Assembly: GCA_045588185.1 (NCBI GenBank)
Contig: JAZNDR010000028.1
Coordinates: forward strand, 1-64,000
Length of the DNA: 64,000 bases
Origin: Scatosoma sp045588185
GTDB lineage: Bacteria > Bacillota > Clostridia > Christensenellales > Borkfalkiaceae
Direction: 5' to 3'
A program made the position numbers and the translations under genes. Numbering within the stretch: position 1 is the first letter of the stretch; each line of letters opens with the position of its first letter. The notes under the pieces are model-generated. The model saw only the letters and a list, made by a program, of their open reading frames with translations. It had not been told where the DNA came from and ran no database searches. This document shows, piece after piece, positions 43,472 to 51,588 of this stretch.

Positions 43472-44458
43472 ATGGATAATATGGAAAAGGTACAAAAATT
43501 TAACGAAGTGATCGCACGGGTAAAAAGCGAGCTTCGCAAGGACGTCGTAGGGCAGGACGAGATTGTGGAAAACGTAATCACCGCGATTATTGCAGGCGGT
43601 AACGTATTGCTGGAAGGCGTCCCCGGAGTAGGAAAAACGCGTTTGGTGCGTTCGCTTGGAAAGGTGTTGAGTTTGCCCTTTTCGAGAATTCAGTTCACGC
43701 CCGACCTTATGCCCTCGGACGTTACGGGTACGGTCGTTATGCAAAAGGACGAAAACGGGAATATGAAGAGCGTATTCCGTGCAGGTCCTATTTTTGCCAA
43801 CCTCGTGCTTGCAGACGAAATCAACCGTGCCACGCCGAAAACGCAGTCGGCGATGCTGGAAGTTATGCAGGAGCATAAAGTAACGGTTGCCAATAGCACC
43901 TATAAGCTGGACGAGCCGTTCTTCGTCTTGGCGACGGAGAACCCTATCGAGCAGGACGGTACGTATCCCTTGCCCGAAGCGCAGATGGACCGTTTTATGT
44001 TCAAGTTGATTATGAAATTCCCCGCAGATAGCGAGCTGGTGGATATCGTAAAAATGACGCAAATTACCTTGGACGAAACGGCGGAAGCGGTTATCGACGG
44101 GAAAACAATTTTGGAAATGCGCGCGTTGGCTTCCACCGTGCCCGTTATCGACGAAGTGCTTAACTACGCGATTCGTTTGGTTTCGAATACCCACCCCGAG
44201 CTTGAAAAATGTGCGGCGGCGGAAAAATATATCAAATACGGCGCGTCCCCCCGTGCGGCACAGGCACTCGTTACCTGCGCAAAGGTCCGCGCGCTGATGA
44301 ATGGTAATTATAACGTTTCTTACGACGATATCGACGCGTTGGCGCATTCGGTACTCCGTCATAGAATTAAAATCAATTACAACGCCGTCAACGACCGTCT
44401 GGGCGTAGACGAGGTGATTGATTTACTTATTAAAGAAACGAAGAAGGCGTCTAAATAA
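43472..44458 (+). CDS. MoxR family AAA+ ATPase
   Basis: This 328-residue MoxR-type AAA+ ATPase has Walker A GVPGVGKT (49-56), Walker B VLADEINRATPKTQ, the sensor FVLATENP and the lid arginine region 'GASPRAAQALV'. MoxR proteins act as chaperones that assemble or activate VWA-containing partners, here probably the DUF58 and VWA proteins encoded next. I start at 43472 (MDNMEKVQ) after GGGA; an in-frame upstream ATG at 43409 would overlap the previous gene. Confidence 0.95.
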   Translation: MDNMEKVQKFNEVIARVKSELRKDVVGQDEIVENVITAIIAGGNVLLEGVPGVGKTRLVRSLGKVLSLPFSRIQFTPDLMPSDVTGTVVMQKDENGNMKSVFRAGPIFANLVLADEINRATPKTQSAMLEVMQEHKVTVANSTYKLDEPFFVLATENPIEQDGTYPLPEAQMDRFMFKLIMKFPADSELVDIVKMTQITLDETAEAVIDGKTILEMRALASTVPVIDEVLNYAIRLVSNTHPELEKCAAAEKYIKYGASPRAAQALVTCAKVRALMNGNYNVSYDDIDALAHSVLRHRIKINYNAVNDRLGVDEVIDLLIKETKKASK

Positions 44459-44461
44459 TCT

Positions 44462-45346
44462 ATGGCTCAATTTGTAATCAACGAAGAGTTTTTGCAACAA
44501 ATAGAATTGTTGCAAACGCTTATAAAAAATAATATAGCGGGCTTGTTTGGCGGTAACCACCAAACGAGGACGTACGGCTCTTCGTGTGAGTTTGCCGATT
44601 ACCGCGACTATCTTCCCGGCGACGACGTAACGAAAATCGACTGGAACGCTTACGCTCGGTTTGATAAGCTGTATTTAAAGCTTTTTCTCGACGAACGCCA
44701 AATGCACACCCGCATTTATATCGACGGCAGCCGTTCGATGGAATTTGGGGATAAGAAAAAGGCGGAGCAGGCTCTTAAAACGGCGGCGGCGCTTGCGTAT
44801 CTTTCCGTTTGTCAAATGGATAAAGTTTCCATTTACGTTATCAAAGACAAAGCCGTGCACGAGCTGATAGGCGGTATGGTAGGGAAAGAAGCGTATATCG
44901 CTTCTATCAACCGTTTAAACGAAGTGCAATTTGACGGCGATAGCTATATAAGCGACGCGATTTTACCCTCAAAAGTGGGTTACGGCGACGGCATTTCCGT
45001 GCTGATTTCCGACTTTTTGACGGATAACGATTACGAACGCGCTATCGATCTTTGGTCGGATAAAAAACGCGACGTTTTCTGCGTACAAATATTAAGTAAA
45101 GAGGAAATGGACCCCGTCATTCGAGGGAAAGTACATTTCTTCGATTCGGAGAATTCAGAAAAATTCTACCGCAAAAACATTGACCGTGAAATCGCGCGGG
45201 CATATAAGCGCGCGTTGGAATGGTCAATCGACCGTATTAAAAATTATTGCGCGGCGCGCGGCGCCACGTACCTGCTCGTAGAGGCGGAAGAGGCTTTGAG
45301 CAGGGTATTCCTTGAAAAACTCGTAACGATGGGGGTATTGAAGTGA
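44462..45346 (+). CDS. DUF58 domain protein
   Basis: This 294-residue protein carries the DUF58 hallmark 'FADYRDYLPGDDVTKIDWNAYAR' (about 44-67) and a VWA-like fold with a partial MIDAS DGSRS (about 90). DUF58 proteins always travel with MoxR ATPases and are presumed clients. The start is 3 bp after moxR; the stop overlaps the next GTG (GTGA). Confidence 0.93.
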   Translation: MAQFVINEEFLQQIELLQTLIKNNIAGLFGGNHQTRTYGSSCEFADYRDYLPGDDVTKIDWNAYARFDKLYLKLFLDERQMHTRIYIDGSRSMEFGDKKKAEQALKTAAALAYLSVCQMDKVSIYVIKDKAVHELIGGMVGKEAYIASINRLNEVQFDGDSYISDAILPSKVGYGDGISVLISDFLTDNDYERAIDLWSDKKRDVFCVQILSKEEMDPVIRGKVHFFDSENSEKFYRKNIDREIARAYKRALEWSIDRIKNYCAARGATYLLVEAEEALSRVFLEKLVTMGVLK

Positions 45347-47187
45347 GCTTCCTGTATCCTTTGGGGTTATTAGGCTTAATCGGTATTCCGATTCTGATAA
45401 TCATTTACATAATAAAAAGTAAATATACGGAGCAAACGGTATCTTCCACCTATCTTTGGACGCTGAGCGAGAAATTCCTCAAACGTAAAAATCCGATCAG
45501 TAAGGTAACGGGTATCATTAGCTTGATTTTGCAGATATTAGCGATTGCTCTTATCTCGCTTGCTATTGCCCGCCCGATTATTACCGTTCCCGACCTTGCG
45601 GACGAATATTGCTTTATTTTAGACGCGTCGGGCAGTATGAATATGGAAACGGCAGGCAAGACTCGTTTCGAAGCGGGTAAGGAAAAGATAGCGAAAATTA
45701 TCGACGATTCCGTGGACGGAAGCGTATATTCGTTGGTGTACGTCGGTAACACGACGAACGTTATTTTCGAACGGCTTTCCGATAAGGAACAGGCGAATTT
45801 GCTTTTGTCGGAAACGGAGCCCGTATACAACGTGGACGATTTTACCGACGCGCTCGGTGTTGCACAGGGGTATTTCGATAAAAATACTTCTATGCAGACC
45901 TATCTCGTTACGGATAAAGCGTATCAATCGCACGAGAATATCACGCTTATCAACGTATCCGCAAGCGAGAATAATTACGCGGTTTCAGGCGTTTCGTATA
46001 CGCTTATCAATAATACGCTGACGGTAAACGGCACGGTCGTATCCTATCAAAAGGACGCAACCTTGCAAATCGAATTATACGCCGACGGCGGAACGGAATC
46101 GAAAGCCAACGGTACGTTCTTTGTGAAAACAGGCGTGAAAACGCCTTTCCAGCTTACTTGTAAGCTGAATAAATTTTCCTCGCTGCGGGTTGTCGTTGCA
46201 AACGCCGACGCTTTGGCTTGCGACAACGAATATATCATTCACGACGTAACGAGCGAAAGCGCGTATAACACACTGCTTATAAGCGACGCGCCTTACTTTT
46301 TGCAAACGGTGCTTGAATCGCTTTTAAACGCGCAGGTAGACGTGATTTCCACGAAAGACTACGACGGCGCAAGCGGTTACGGTTTGTATATTTTTGACAG
46401 CTATGACCCCGAAACCTTACCCAAGGACGGCAGCGTATGGCTCGTCAACCCCACGAAGAGCGTAAACGGCTCGGGGTTTAGCGTACAGGGCGAGGTCGCC
46501 TTGGAAATTGCGCAAAGCTTAGAAATGATAAATTCCACGTCCTCGACGGTCGCACAGCTTACGAAAGACGTATCGGGGGACGAGATATACGTCATGAAAT
46601 ACGTGAAATGCGGTCTGTACCGTAATTTTACGACGCTGTTTTCGTACAAAGGCAATCCCGTCGTGTTTGCGGGAACGAACGCGCATGGCAATAGAGAAGT
46701 GGTGTTTGCGTTCGATTTGCACGCTTCTAATTTGCCCATGCTGTTCGATTACGTCGTTTTAATGCGGAATTTCATCGAATATTCTTTCCCCGCAGTCGTG
46801 GAAAAAACCGATTATTATTGCGGGAATACCGTAGACGTGAACGTGCTTGCAAATTGCGAAAGTATCCGTGTGGACAGTCCGAGCGGTAACGTTTCGTATT
46901 TGGATACCGATAACGCCATTTGCACCTTGAAGCTGGACGAAGTGGGCGTATACACGCTTACAATGACGGTGGGCGGCGCGCAGAGAAGCTTTAATATTTT
47001 TGCTGCAATGACCGAAGAGGAGCGCGTTCCAACGCTCGTGGAAAGTGAAATCGGATTGCAAGGCGAAGCAACGGAAGGGGGCTTCGACGGGATATACGAC
47101 CCGTTGACGATCCTGTTCATTGCACTCGCAGTGGTATTCCTTGCGGATTGGGGGGTGTATTGTTATGAAAAATATCAGCTTCGATAA
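45343..47187 (+). CDS. BatA-type membrane protein with VWA domain
   Basis: This 614-residue protein has two N-terminal helices (about 5-24 and 56-80) with the BatA-like FLYPLGLLGL opening. A VWA domain follows, with an intact MIDAS start D94-A-S-G-S98, then beta domains and a C-terminal helix (about 590-607). The Bat group is thought to handle envelope stress or macromolecular assembly outside the membrane. The GTG start overlaps the DUF58 stop by 4 bp. The C-terminal coding region overlaps the next gene by 23 bp. Confidence 0.88.
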   Translation: MSFLYPLGLLGLIGIPILIIIYIIKSKYTEQTVSSTYLWTLSEKFLKRKNPISKVTGIISLILQILAIALISLAIARPIITVPDLADEYCFILDASGSMNMETAGKTRFEAGKEKIAKIIDDSVDGSVYSLVYVGNTTNVIFERLSDKEQANLLLSETEPVYNVDDFTDALGVAQGYFDKNTSMQTYLVTDKAYQSHENITLINVSASENNYAVSGVSYTLINNTLTVNGTVVSYQKDATLQIELYADGGTESKANGTFFVKTGVKTPFQLTCKLNKFSSLRVVVANADALACDNEYIIHDVTSESAYNTLLISDAPYFLQTVLESLLNAQVDVISTKDYDGASGYGLYIFDSYDPETLPKDGSVWLVNPTKSVNGSGFSVQGEVALEIAQSLEMINSTSSTVAQLTKDVSGDEIYVMKYVKCGLYRNFTTLFSYKGNPVVFAGTNAHGNREVVFAFDLHASNLPMLFDYVVLMRNFIEYSFPAVVEKTDYYCGNTVDVNVLANCESIRVDSPSGNVSYLDTDNAICTLKLDEVGVYTLTMTVGGAQRSFNIFAAMTEEERVPTLVESEIGLQGEATEGGFDGIYDPLTILFIALAVVFLADWGVYCYEKYQLR

Positions 47188-49837
47188 TCCCAATCTTCTG
47201 TTTTTGCTTATTCCGTTCGTGATTATCATCACCGTACCCTTCGTGATTGCTTTCCTTAAAGGCAATAAAGGAAAAGCGATTGTTTCGTCGTTTATTTTAC
47301 ATTTGCTTATTGCGGTGCTCGTAACGCTGGCAATCGGCGGTATGAAATTTACTACCGTTATGACGGAAACGAACGTTTACGTCGTTGCCGACGTTTCCTA
47401 TTCGGCAAACAGAAACCTCGACGAGGTGGATAATTATATCCAAGCCGTACGGGAAGAACTGCCCAAAAACTCCAAAATGGGCGTGGTGTGTTTTGGTAAA
47501 GACTATCAACTGCTCACGGAAATGGGCGGCGCGCCCGTCAGCGTAAAGCATTCGACCGTGGACGATAGCGCAACGAGTATTTCTTCCGCGCTCAACTATA
47601 CGGCGGGCTTGTTCAACCAAGACGTAATCAAGCGTATCGTACTGATTACGGACGGCAAAGAAACGGACAGCAACGCGATGGGGAACTTGATCGGCGCGAT
47701 CGAAAACCTTTACGCGAACAATATTTATATCGACGCGATTTATTTGGACGATAACATTTCCGCGGAAGCGCAGGAGATTCAGCTTTCCGACGTGGAATTT
47801 ACCTCGAATACTTATCTCGGTCATCAAACCACCGCGGACGTACTCGTACAAGCGAACCAAGAAACGAGGGCACTCGTTACTTTGTACGGCGGACCTGCGG
47901 GCGAGGAAGAAAAGAGTAAAATTTACGAAAAGGCAGTTGCCCTTACCCAAGGGTATAATATCGTCAATTTCGATCTTCCGACGACGGACGCAGGCACGTA
48001 CGATTACGAACTGACCGTTACCTCGGACGAGGACGAATCCGCGTATAACAATACGTATGCGTTCACGCAGACCGTATCGGGTAAGATAAAGGTGCTTTTG
48101 ATATCTTCGCGCGAAGCGGATTTGGAAAAAGTGCAAGACGTTTACGGCGAAGACGCAGAGATTGAAGCGTATATCGGCACTTCGAAAGTTCCTTGTACGG
48201 TAGAAGAACTGTGTCAATACGACGAAATCGTGCTTTCGGATACGGACGTTCGAAAAATTGAGAACGTAACCTCGTTTATGGAAGCGGTCGATAAAGCGGT
48301 TTCGCTGTTTGGTAAGAGTCTTGTTACCATCGGCGATATGCAAATACAAAACAACGCGGACGCCGATTTAAAAACGTTGGAGGATATGCTTCCCGTAACC
48401 TTCGGTAATAACGCGCGCAATCCCAAACTGTACGGTATCGTTATCGACACGTCGAGAAGTATGCAAATGGCGTCCCGCTTACTTATGATGAAAGAAGCGG
48501 CAATTCAGCTTCTGAACGTACTCAATACGGAAGACTACGTCACGGTAGTATCTTTTTCGGGCGACGTAACCGTTTTACAAGCCCCCACAAAAATGACCAA
48601 CCGTGAAGAGGTGGAACAGCTTATCCGCGATATCCAACCCACGCAAGGCACGTTCCTCGGCAAAGGCTTACAAACGGCGTATGGCTTAATGAAAGACCTG
48701 CCTTACCGTGAAAAACAGGTAATGCTCATCAGCGACGGAATGTCGTATACCTTGGAAGCGGACGACCCCGTGCAGGTCGCTACCCAAATGCGCGCGTCGG
48801 GTATTCTTACTTCCGTTATCAACCCCATGAGCACGGAGGGCGCGCAAACGCTGCTCAATATCGCTCGTGCAGGTTCTATCGACCCTACCGATCCGAATTA
48901 TTATGAAATTAAGGACGAGGATTCTATTAAAGCGCTCATTTTTGAAGAGGTTGCCGACGAAGTGACGGAAGCGATTATCGAACGCAGATCGCCCGTACTA
49001 ATCGCTATCGACGAAGATGAAACGATGCAGGGCGTAGAGAATCTTCCCGCCGTCAACGGTTACGTATTTGCGGAAGCGAAAAAGAAATCCACGACGGTAC
49101 TCAATACCATATACGTCAAGGGTATGAGAGCCACTGACGGAAATACGGTGGAAGCACCCTTGTACAGCTATTGGAATTACGGTAACGGCAAGGTTTCCAG
49201 TTTTATGAGTTCGCTTACGGGCGAATGGGCAAAGGAATGGAATGCCGAGGGCGAAACGCGCGGCAACGTCTTTTTCCGTAACGTTATCAAAACGGCAACG
49301 CCGACCGAGCGTATCGACTATCCGTATACACTTTCCGTCGAATACGACGGCACGTATTCTACCGTGGAGATTGTTCCTGCGGTGCTTAATCCTTACGCGA
49401 CGGCGGACGTAACGGTAACGTACCCCACAGGGGCAACCGTTACTGAACGGCTTACCTTTGACTCCGAGCGGTATTTCTATCAATTCAACACGCCCGAGCT
49501 TGGGAAATACAGCATTGAAATCACGTACGCATACGACGATAAAACGTATTCGTCTGCGTCTTCGTTCAATATTTCCTATTCGCCCGAATACGATAGCTTT
49601 GCCACGTTTGACGCGTCGGCACTGCATACGGCGATTCGAAATAGAGGTACAGTATCGGAAGAGAATATTCCGAAAATAGAGAATAACGAAGACGAAGTAG
49701 CGACCTACGAGGTTTCTTTCCTGCTTCCGTTTATGATCGTAGCGATTGTGCTGTACGTCGTGGATATTATGATAAGAAAGCTCAAATGGAAGGATATCAA
49801 GAGCTTTTTCAAGAAAAAGAAAAAGGAGGGCGTATGA
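47165..49837 (+). CDS. Large membrane protein with two VWA-type domains
   Basis: This 890-residue protein has two N-terminal helices (about 10-30 and 38-58), a first VWA-like domain with D76-V-S-Y-S80, and a second with a canonical D428-T-S-R-S432. It also has Ig-like beta domains and a C-terminal helix (about 857-873) before a Lys-rich tail. The middle part resembles the glutamine-amidotransferase-like region of BatA-family proteins ('KVLLISSREADLEKVQDVY'). The ATG at 47165 follows GGGGGG inside the preceding gene. Its stop overlaps the following lipoprotein start (ATGA). Confidence 0.88.
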   Translation: MKNISFDNPNLLFLLIPFVIIITVPFVIAFLKGNKGKAIVSSFILHLLIAVLVTLAIGGMKFTTVMTETNVYVVADVSYSANRNLDEVDNYIQAVREELPKNSKMGVVCFGKDYQLLTEMGGAPVSVKHSTVDDSATSISSALNYTAGLFNQDVIKRIVLITDGKETDSNAMGNLIGAIENLYANNIYIDAIYLDDNISAEAQEIQLSDVEFTSNTYLGHQTTADVLVQANQETRALVTLYGGPAGEEEKSKIYEKAVALTQGYNIVNFDLPTTDAGTYDYELTVTSDEDESAYNNTYAFTQTVSGKIKVLLISSREADLEKVQDVYGEDAEIEAYIGTSKVPCTVEELCQYDEIVLSDTDVRKIENVTSFMEAVDKAVSLFGKSLVTIGDMQIQNNADADLKTLEDMLPVTFGNNARNPKLYGIVIDTSRSMQMASRLLMMKEAAIQLLNVLNTEDYVTVVSFSGDVTVLQAPTKMTNREEVEQLIRDIQPTQGTFLGKGLQTAYGLMKDLPYREKQVMLISDGMSYTLEADDPVQVATQMRASGILTSVINPMSTEGAQTLLNIARAGSIDPTDPNYYEIKDEDSIKALIFEEVADEVTEAIIERRSPVLIAIDEDETMQGVENLPAVNGYVFAEAKKKSTTVLNTIYVKGMRATDGNTVEAPLYSYWNYGNGKVSSFMSSLTGEWAKEWNAEGETRGNVFFRNVIKTATPTERIDYPYTLSVEYDGTYSTVEIVPAVLNPYATADVTVTYPTGATVTERLTFDSERYFYQFNTPELGKYSIEITYAYDDKTYSSASSFNISYSPEYDSFATFDASALHTAIRNRGTVSEENIPKIENNEDEVATYEVSFLLPFMIVAIVLYVVDIMIRKLKWKDIKSFFKKKKKEGV

Positions 49838-51339
49838 CGATGAAACGAAAATATAGCCTGCTCCTTGCTATTCTTACCTGTATCACGACGGTATTTTCCG
49901 CTTGCGGGGAATATAAACCCGCACAAAACAGCGGCGGAAATACAACCAATTCTTCCGTTTCCGACTCCGAGCTTTCCGATTCGGATAGCTTGGGCGAGGA
50001 AGACAAAGAAGACCAGTTTACCGTTGCCCTGTCCTTAAACGGAAAAAAATATAAGCCGAGCACGGATATCTACGCACAGTGGACGGACGGGTTCAGCTTC
50101 CATACGGCGAAAATCGACGAAGAGGGCACGGCGTCTATCGGGGGCTTGGACGGCGACTACCAAGTAACGCTTTCTACCGTTCCCGACGGCTACGCTTACG
50201 ACCCCAGCGCGTATCTCGCCACGAACAAAGATAAAAATAAGACGATTGAACTCATTAAACTCCAACGCACACGCGGAGCGGGCGCAGGATTATATAGTTC
50301 AATTGAGATTGATTCGGCGGGCGTTTACCGCACCACACTCAATTCCGCCGACCATATCGTATATTACGAGTTTACGCCGAAAACGGACGGGAAATATTCC
50401 GTGGAATCGTGGACTGATACCACGCAAAACACGGTCAATCCTATGATCGACGTGTACACGGGTAGCTTTGCGGCTAAATATTTTGGTTACACGCTCGATA
50501 GCTCGGAGGGTTGCGTTTCGGGTACGTATACCAAGAATTTCAAATACGCCGTAGAAGTAGACGAGGATAAAGTAGGTAACGCGTTTACCTTTGGCGTAAA
50601 AGCAAGCTCGAAAAACGGACAATATCCCGTTACGGTGGATTTTGCGATAAAGCTCAACGATAAATTCCCCAGTATAGCAACGGAGTCGGAAATGCGGCTT
50701 CCTTCGGTCGAGCTCAAACACGCTTCGCGTCCTGCGGGTGCTTGGACCACGCCTGAGATATTAGAAAATGGGCATTGGAAATACGACGGCACGATGTTCG
50801 GCTATAACGAAGCGGACGGGTATTATCATTTGTATAACGAAGGGACGGGAAAATACGACGGCGCAACGCTGTACGCGAAAATCTCCCAGCCCTGTCAATT
50901 CTACGACGTTGCGCTTACGCGTATCGAAGACCCAGGTAATAAAAATTTAACCGTCAACGGCGTAAATTATAAATTCTTCCTTGACGGTTGGAATACCTTT
51001 AATTTAGGCTATTTCTGTGTAGCGCACGCGCAAAACAACGTGTATTGCCCGTGTCTTGCCACTTGCGGCGGTGCTTGTGCGATCGGTTGTGAGAAGTGCC
51101 ACGCGGAGTGCAGAAACGTATCGCAAGAGCTGTTGGACTCCCAAGGCGGCTATGCGGATTATTGCAATATTGACGGGGCATATCCCGTTACGCAAGAATT
51201 AAAAGACTTTTTACAAGCATTCAGTGTTTCGCAGTTACTGTTTATGGACGGAAACGGATTTGTAGAAACGTTCCCTGAAAAGCAAATTGACGCGAAAGAG
51301 GAAGATCAATGGCTTTTCGCCTGCGGATACTACAAGTAA
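49834..51339 (+). CDS. Lipoprotein with a C-terminal eight-cysteine cluster
   Basis: This 501-residue lipoprotein has its lipobox at FSAC24, then a Ser/Asp/Glu-rich linker. Further domains are a carboxypeptidase-regulatory/SpaA-like beta domain (about 65-145), a pre-peptidase-C-like domain (about 155-290) and an unknown C-terminal domain. Residues 395-426 hold eight cysteines in the pattern C-x9-C-x-C-x3-C-x3-C-x3-C-x2-C-x3-C, with two His, suggesting a metal or Fe-S site or dense disulfides outside the cell. The ATG at 49834 overlaps the previous stop; ATG 49840, with better spacing from AGGAGG, is the alternative. It is the last gene of the MoxR/VWA operon. Confidence 0.8.
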   Translation: MTMKRKYSLLLAILTCITTVFSACGEYKPAQNSGGNTTNSSVSDSELSDSDSLGEEDKEDQFTVALSLNGKKYKPSTDIYAQWTDGFSFHTAKIDEEGTASIGGLDGDYQVTLSTVPDGYAYDPSAYLATNKDKNKTIELIKLQRTRGAGAGLYSSIEIDSAGVYRTTLNSADHIVYYEFTPKTDGKYSVESWTDTTQNTVNPMIDVYTGSFAAKYFGYTLDSSEGCVSGTYTKNFKYAVEVDEDKVGNAFTFGVKASSKNGQYPVTVDFAIKLNDKFPSIATESEMRLPSVELKHASRPAGAWTTPEILENGHWKYDGTMFGYNEADGYYHLYNEGTGKYDGATLYAKISQPCQFYDVALTRIEDPGNKNLTVNGVNYKFFLDGWNTFNLGYFCVAHAQNNVYCPCLATCGGACAIGCEKCHAECRNVSQELLDSQGGYADYCNIDGAYPVTQELKDFLQAFSVSQLLFMDGNGFVETFPEKQIDAKEEDQWLFACGYYK

Positions 51340-51344
51340 GAGGT

Positions 51345-51520
51345 CAAGGAACTTAGTTCCTTGCGGATTGTAAAGGCAGAACCTTTACGCCTCGACGGCA
51401 GTCGCCGTCCGCAAGGACGGTAGAACGCCAAAATCAAGCAAAACGCAGTTTTGCGCCACTACCGCGCAAGCGGTCAGCCGTCCGTGAGGACGGAAGATTA
51501 TCTTTTCAGTGGCTTCACGT
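51345..51520 (+). repeat. Multi-hairpin array including dispersed element copy B
   Basis: Six perfect short stems plus an alternative one lie in 150 bp after the operon. They are 51345-51363 (8 bp), 51370-51388 (7 bp), 51394-51409 or instead 51405-51420 (6 bp, mutually exclusive), 51438-51454 (7 bp), 51461-51474 (5 bp) and 51478-51493 (6 bp). Loops include GCAA twice and GTGA, which are GNRA tetraloops in RNA. From 51440 the order of stems and the GCTTCACG box match copy A at 14898-14968. No T run follows, so it is not a simple terminator. Confidence 0.65.
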
Positions 51521-51588
51521 GTTTTGCATTTAATCCCCCCTGGGTTTCAATAAAATTGAAATAAAAAAATATTTATAGGAGGTCTCTT

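Noticed and set aside
43346..44362. A 338-codon minus-strand frame
   Set aside because: It is antisense to moxR, whose motifs are intact. The predicted product is rich in His/Arg and has no known fold.
47297..48349. A 350-codon minus-strand frame
   Set aside because: It is antisense to the VWA gene and compositionally biased, with no ribosome-binding site.
51345..51493. CRISPR array or attC-like cassette site
   Set aside because: The hairpins are all different, there are no equal-length spacers, no cas genes and no integron integrase; attC core boxes were not found.
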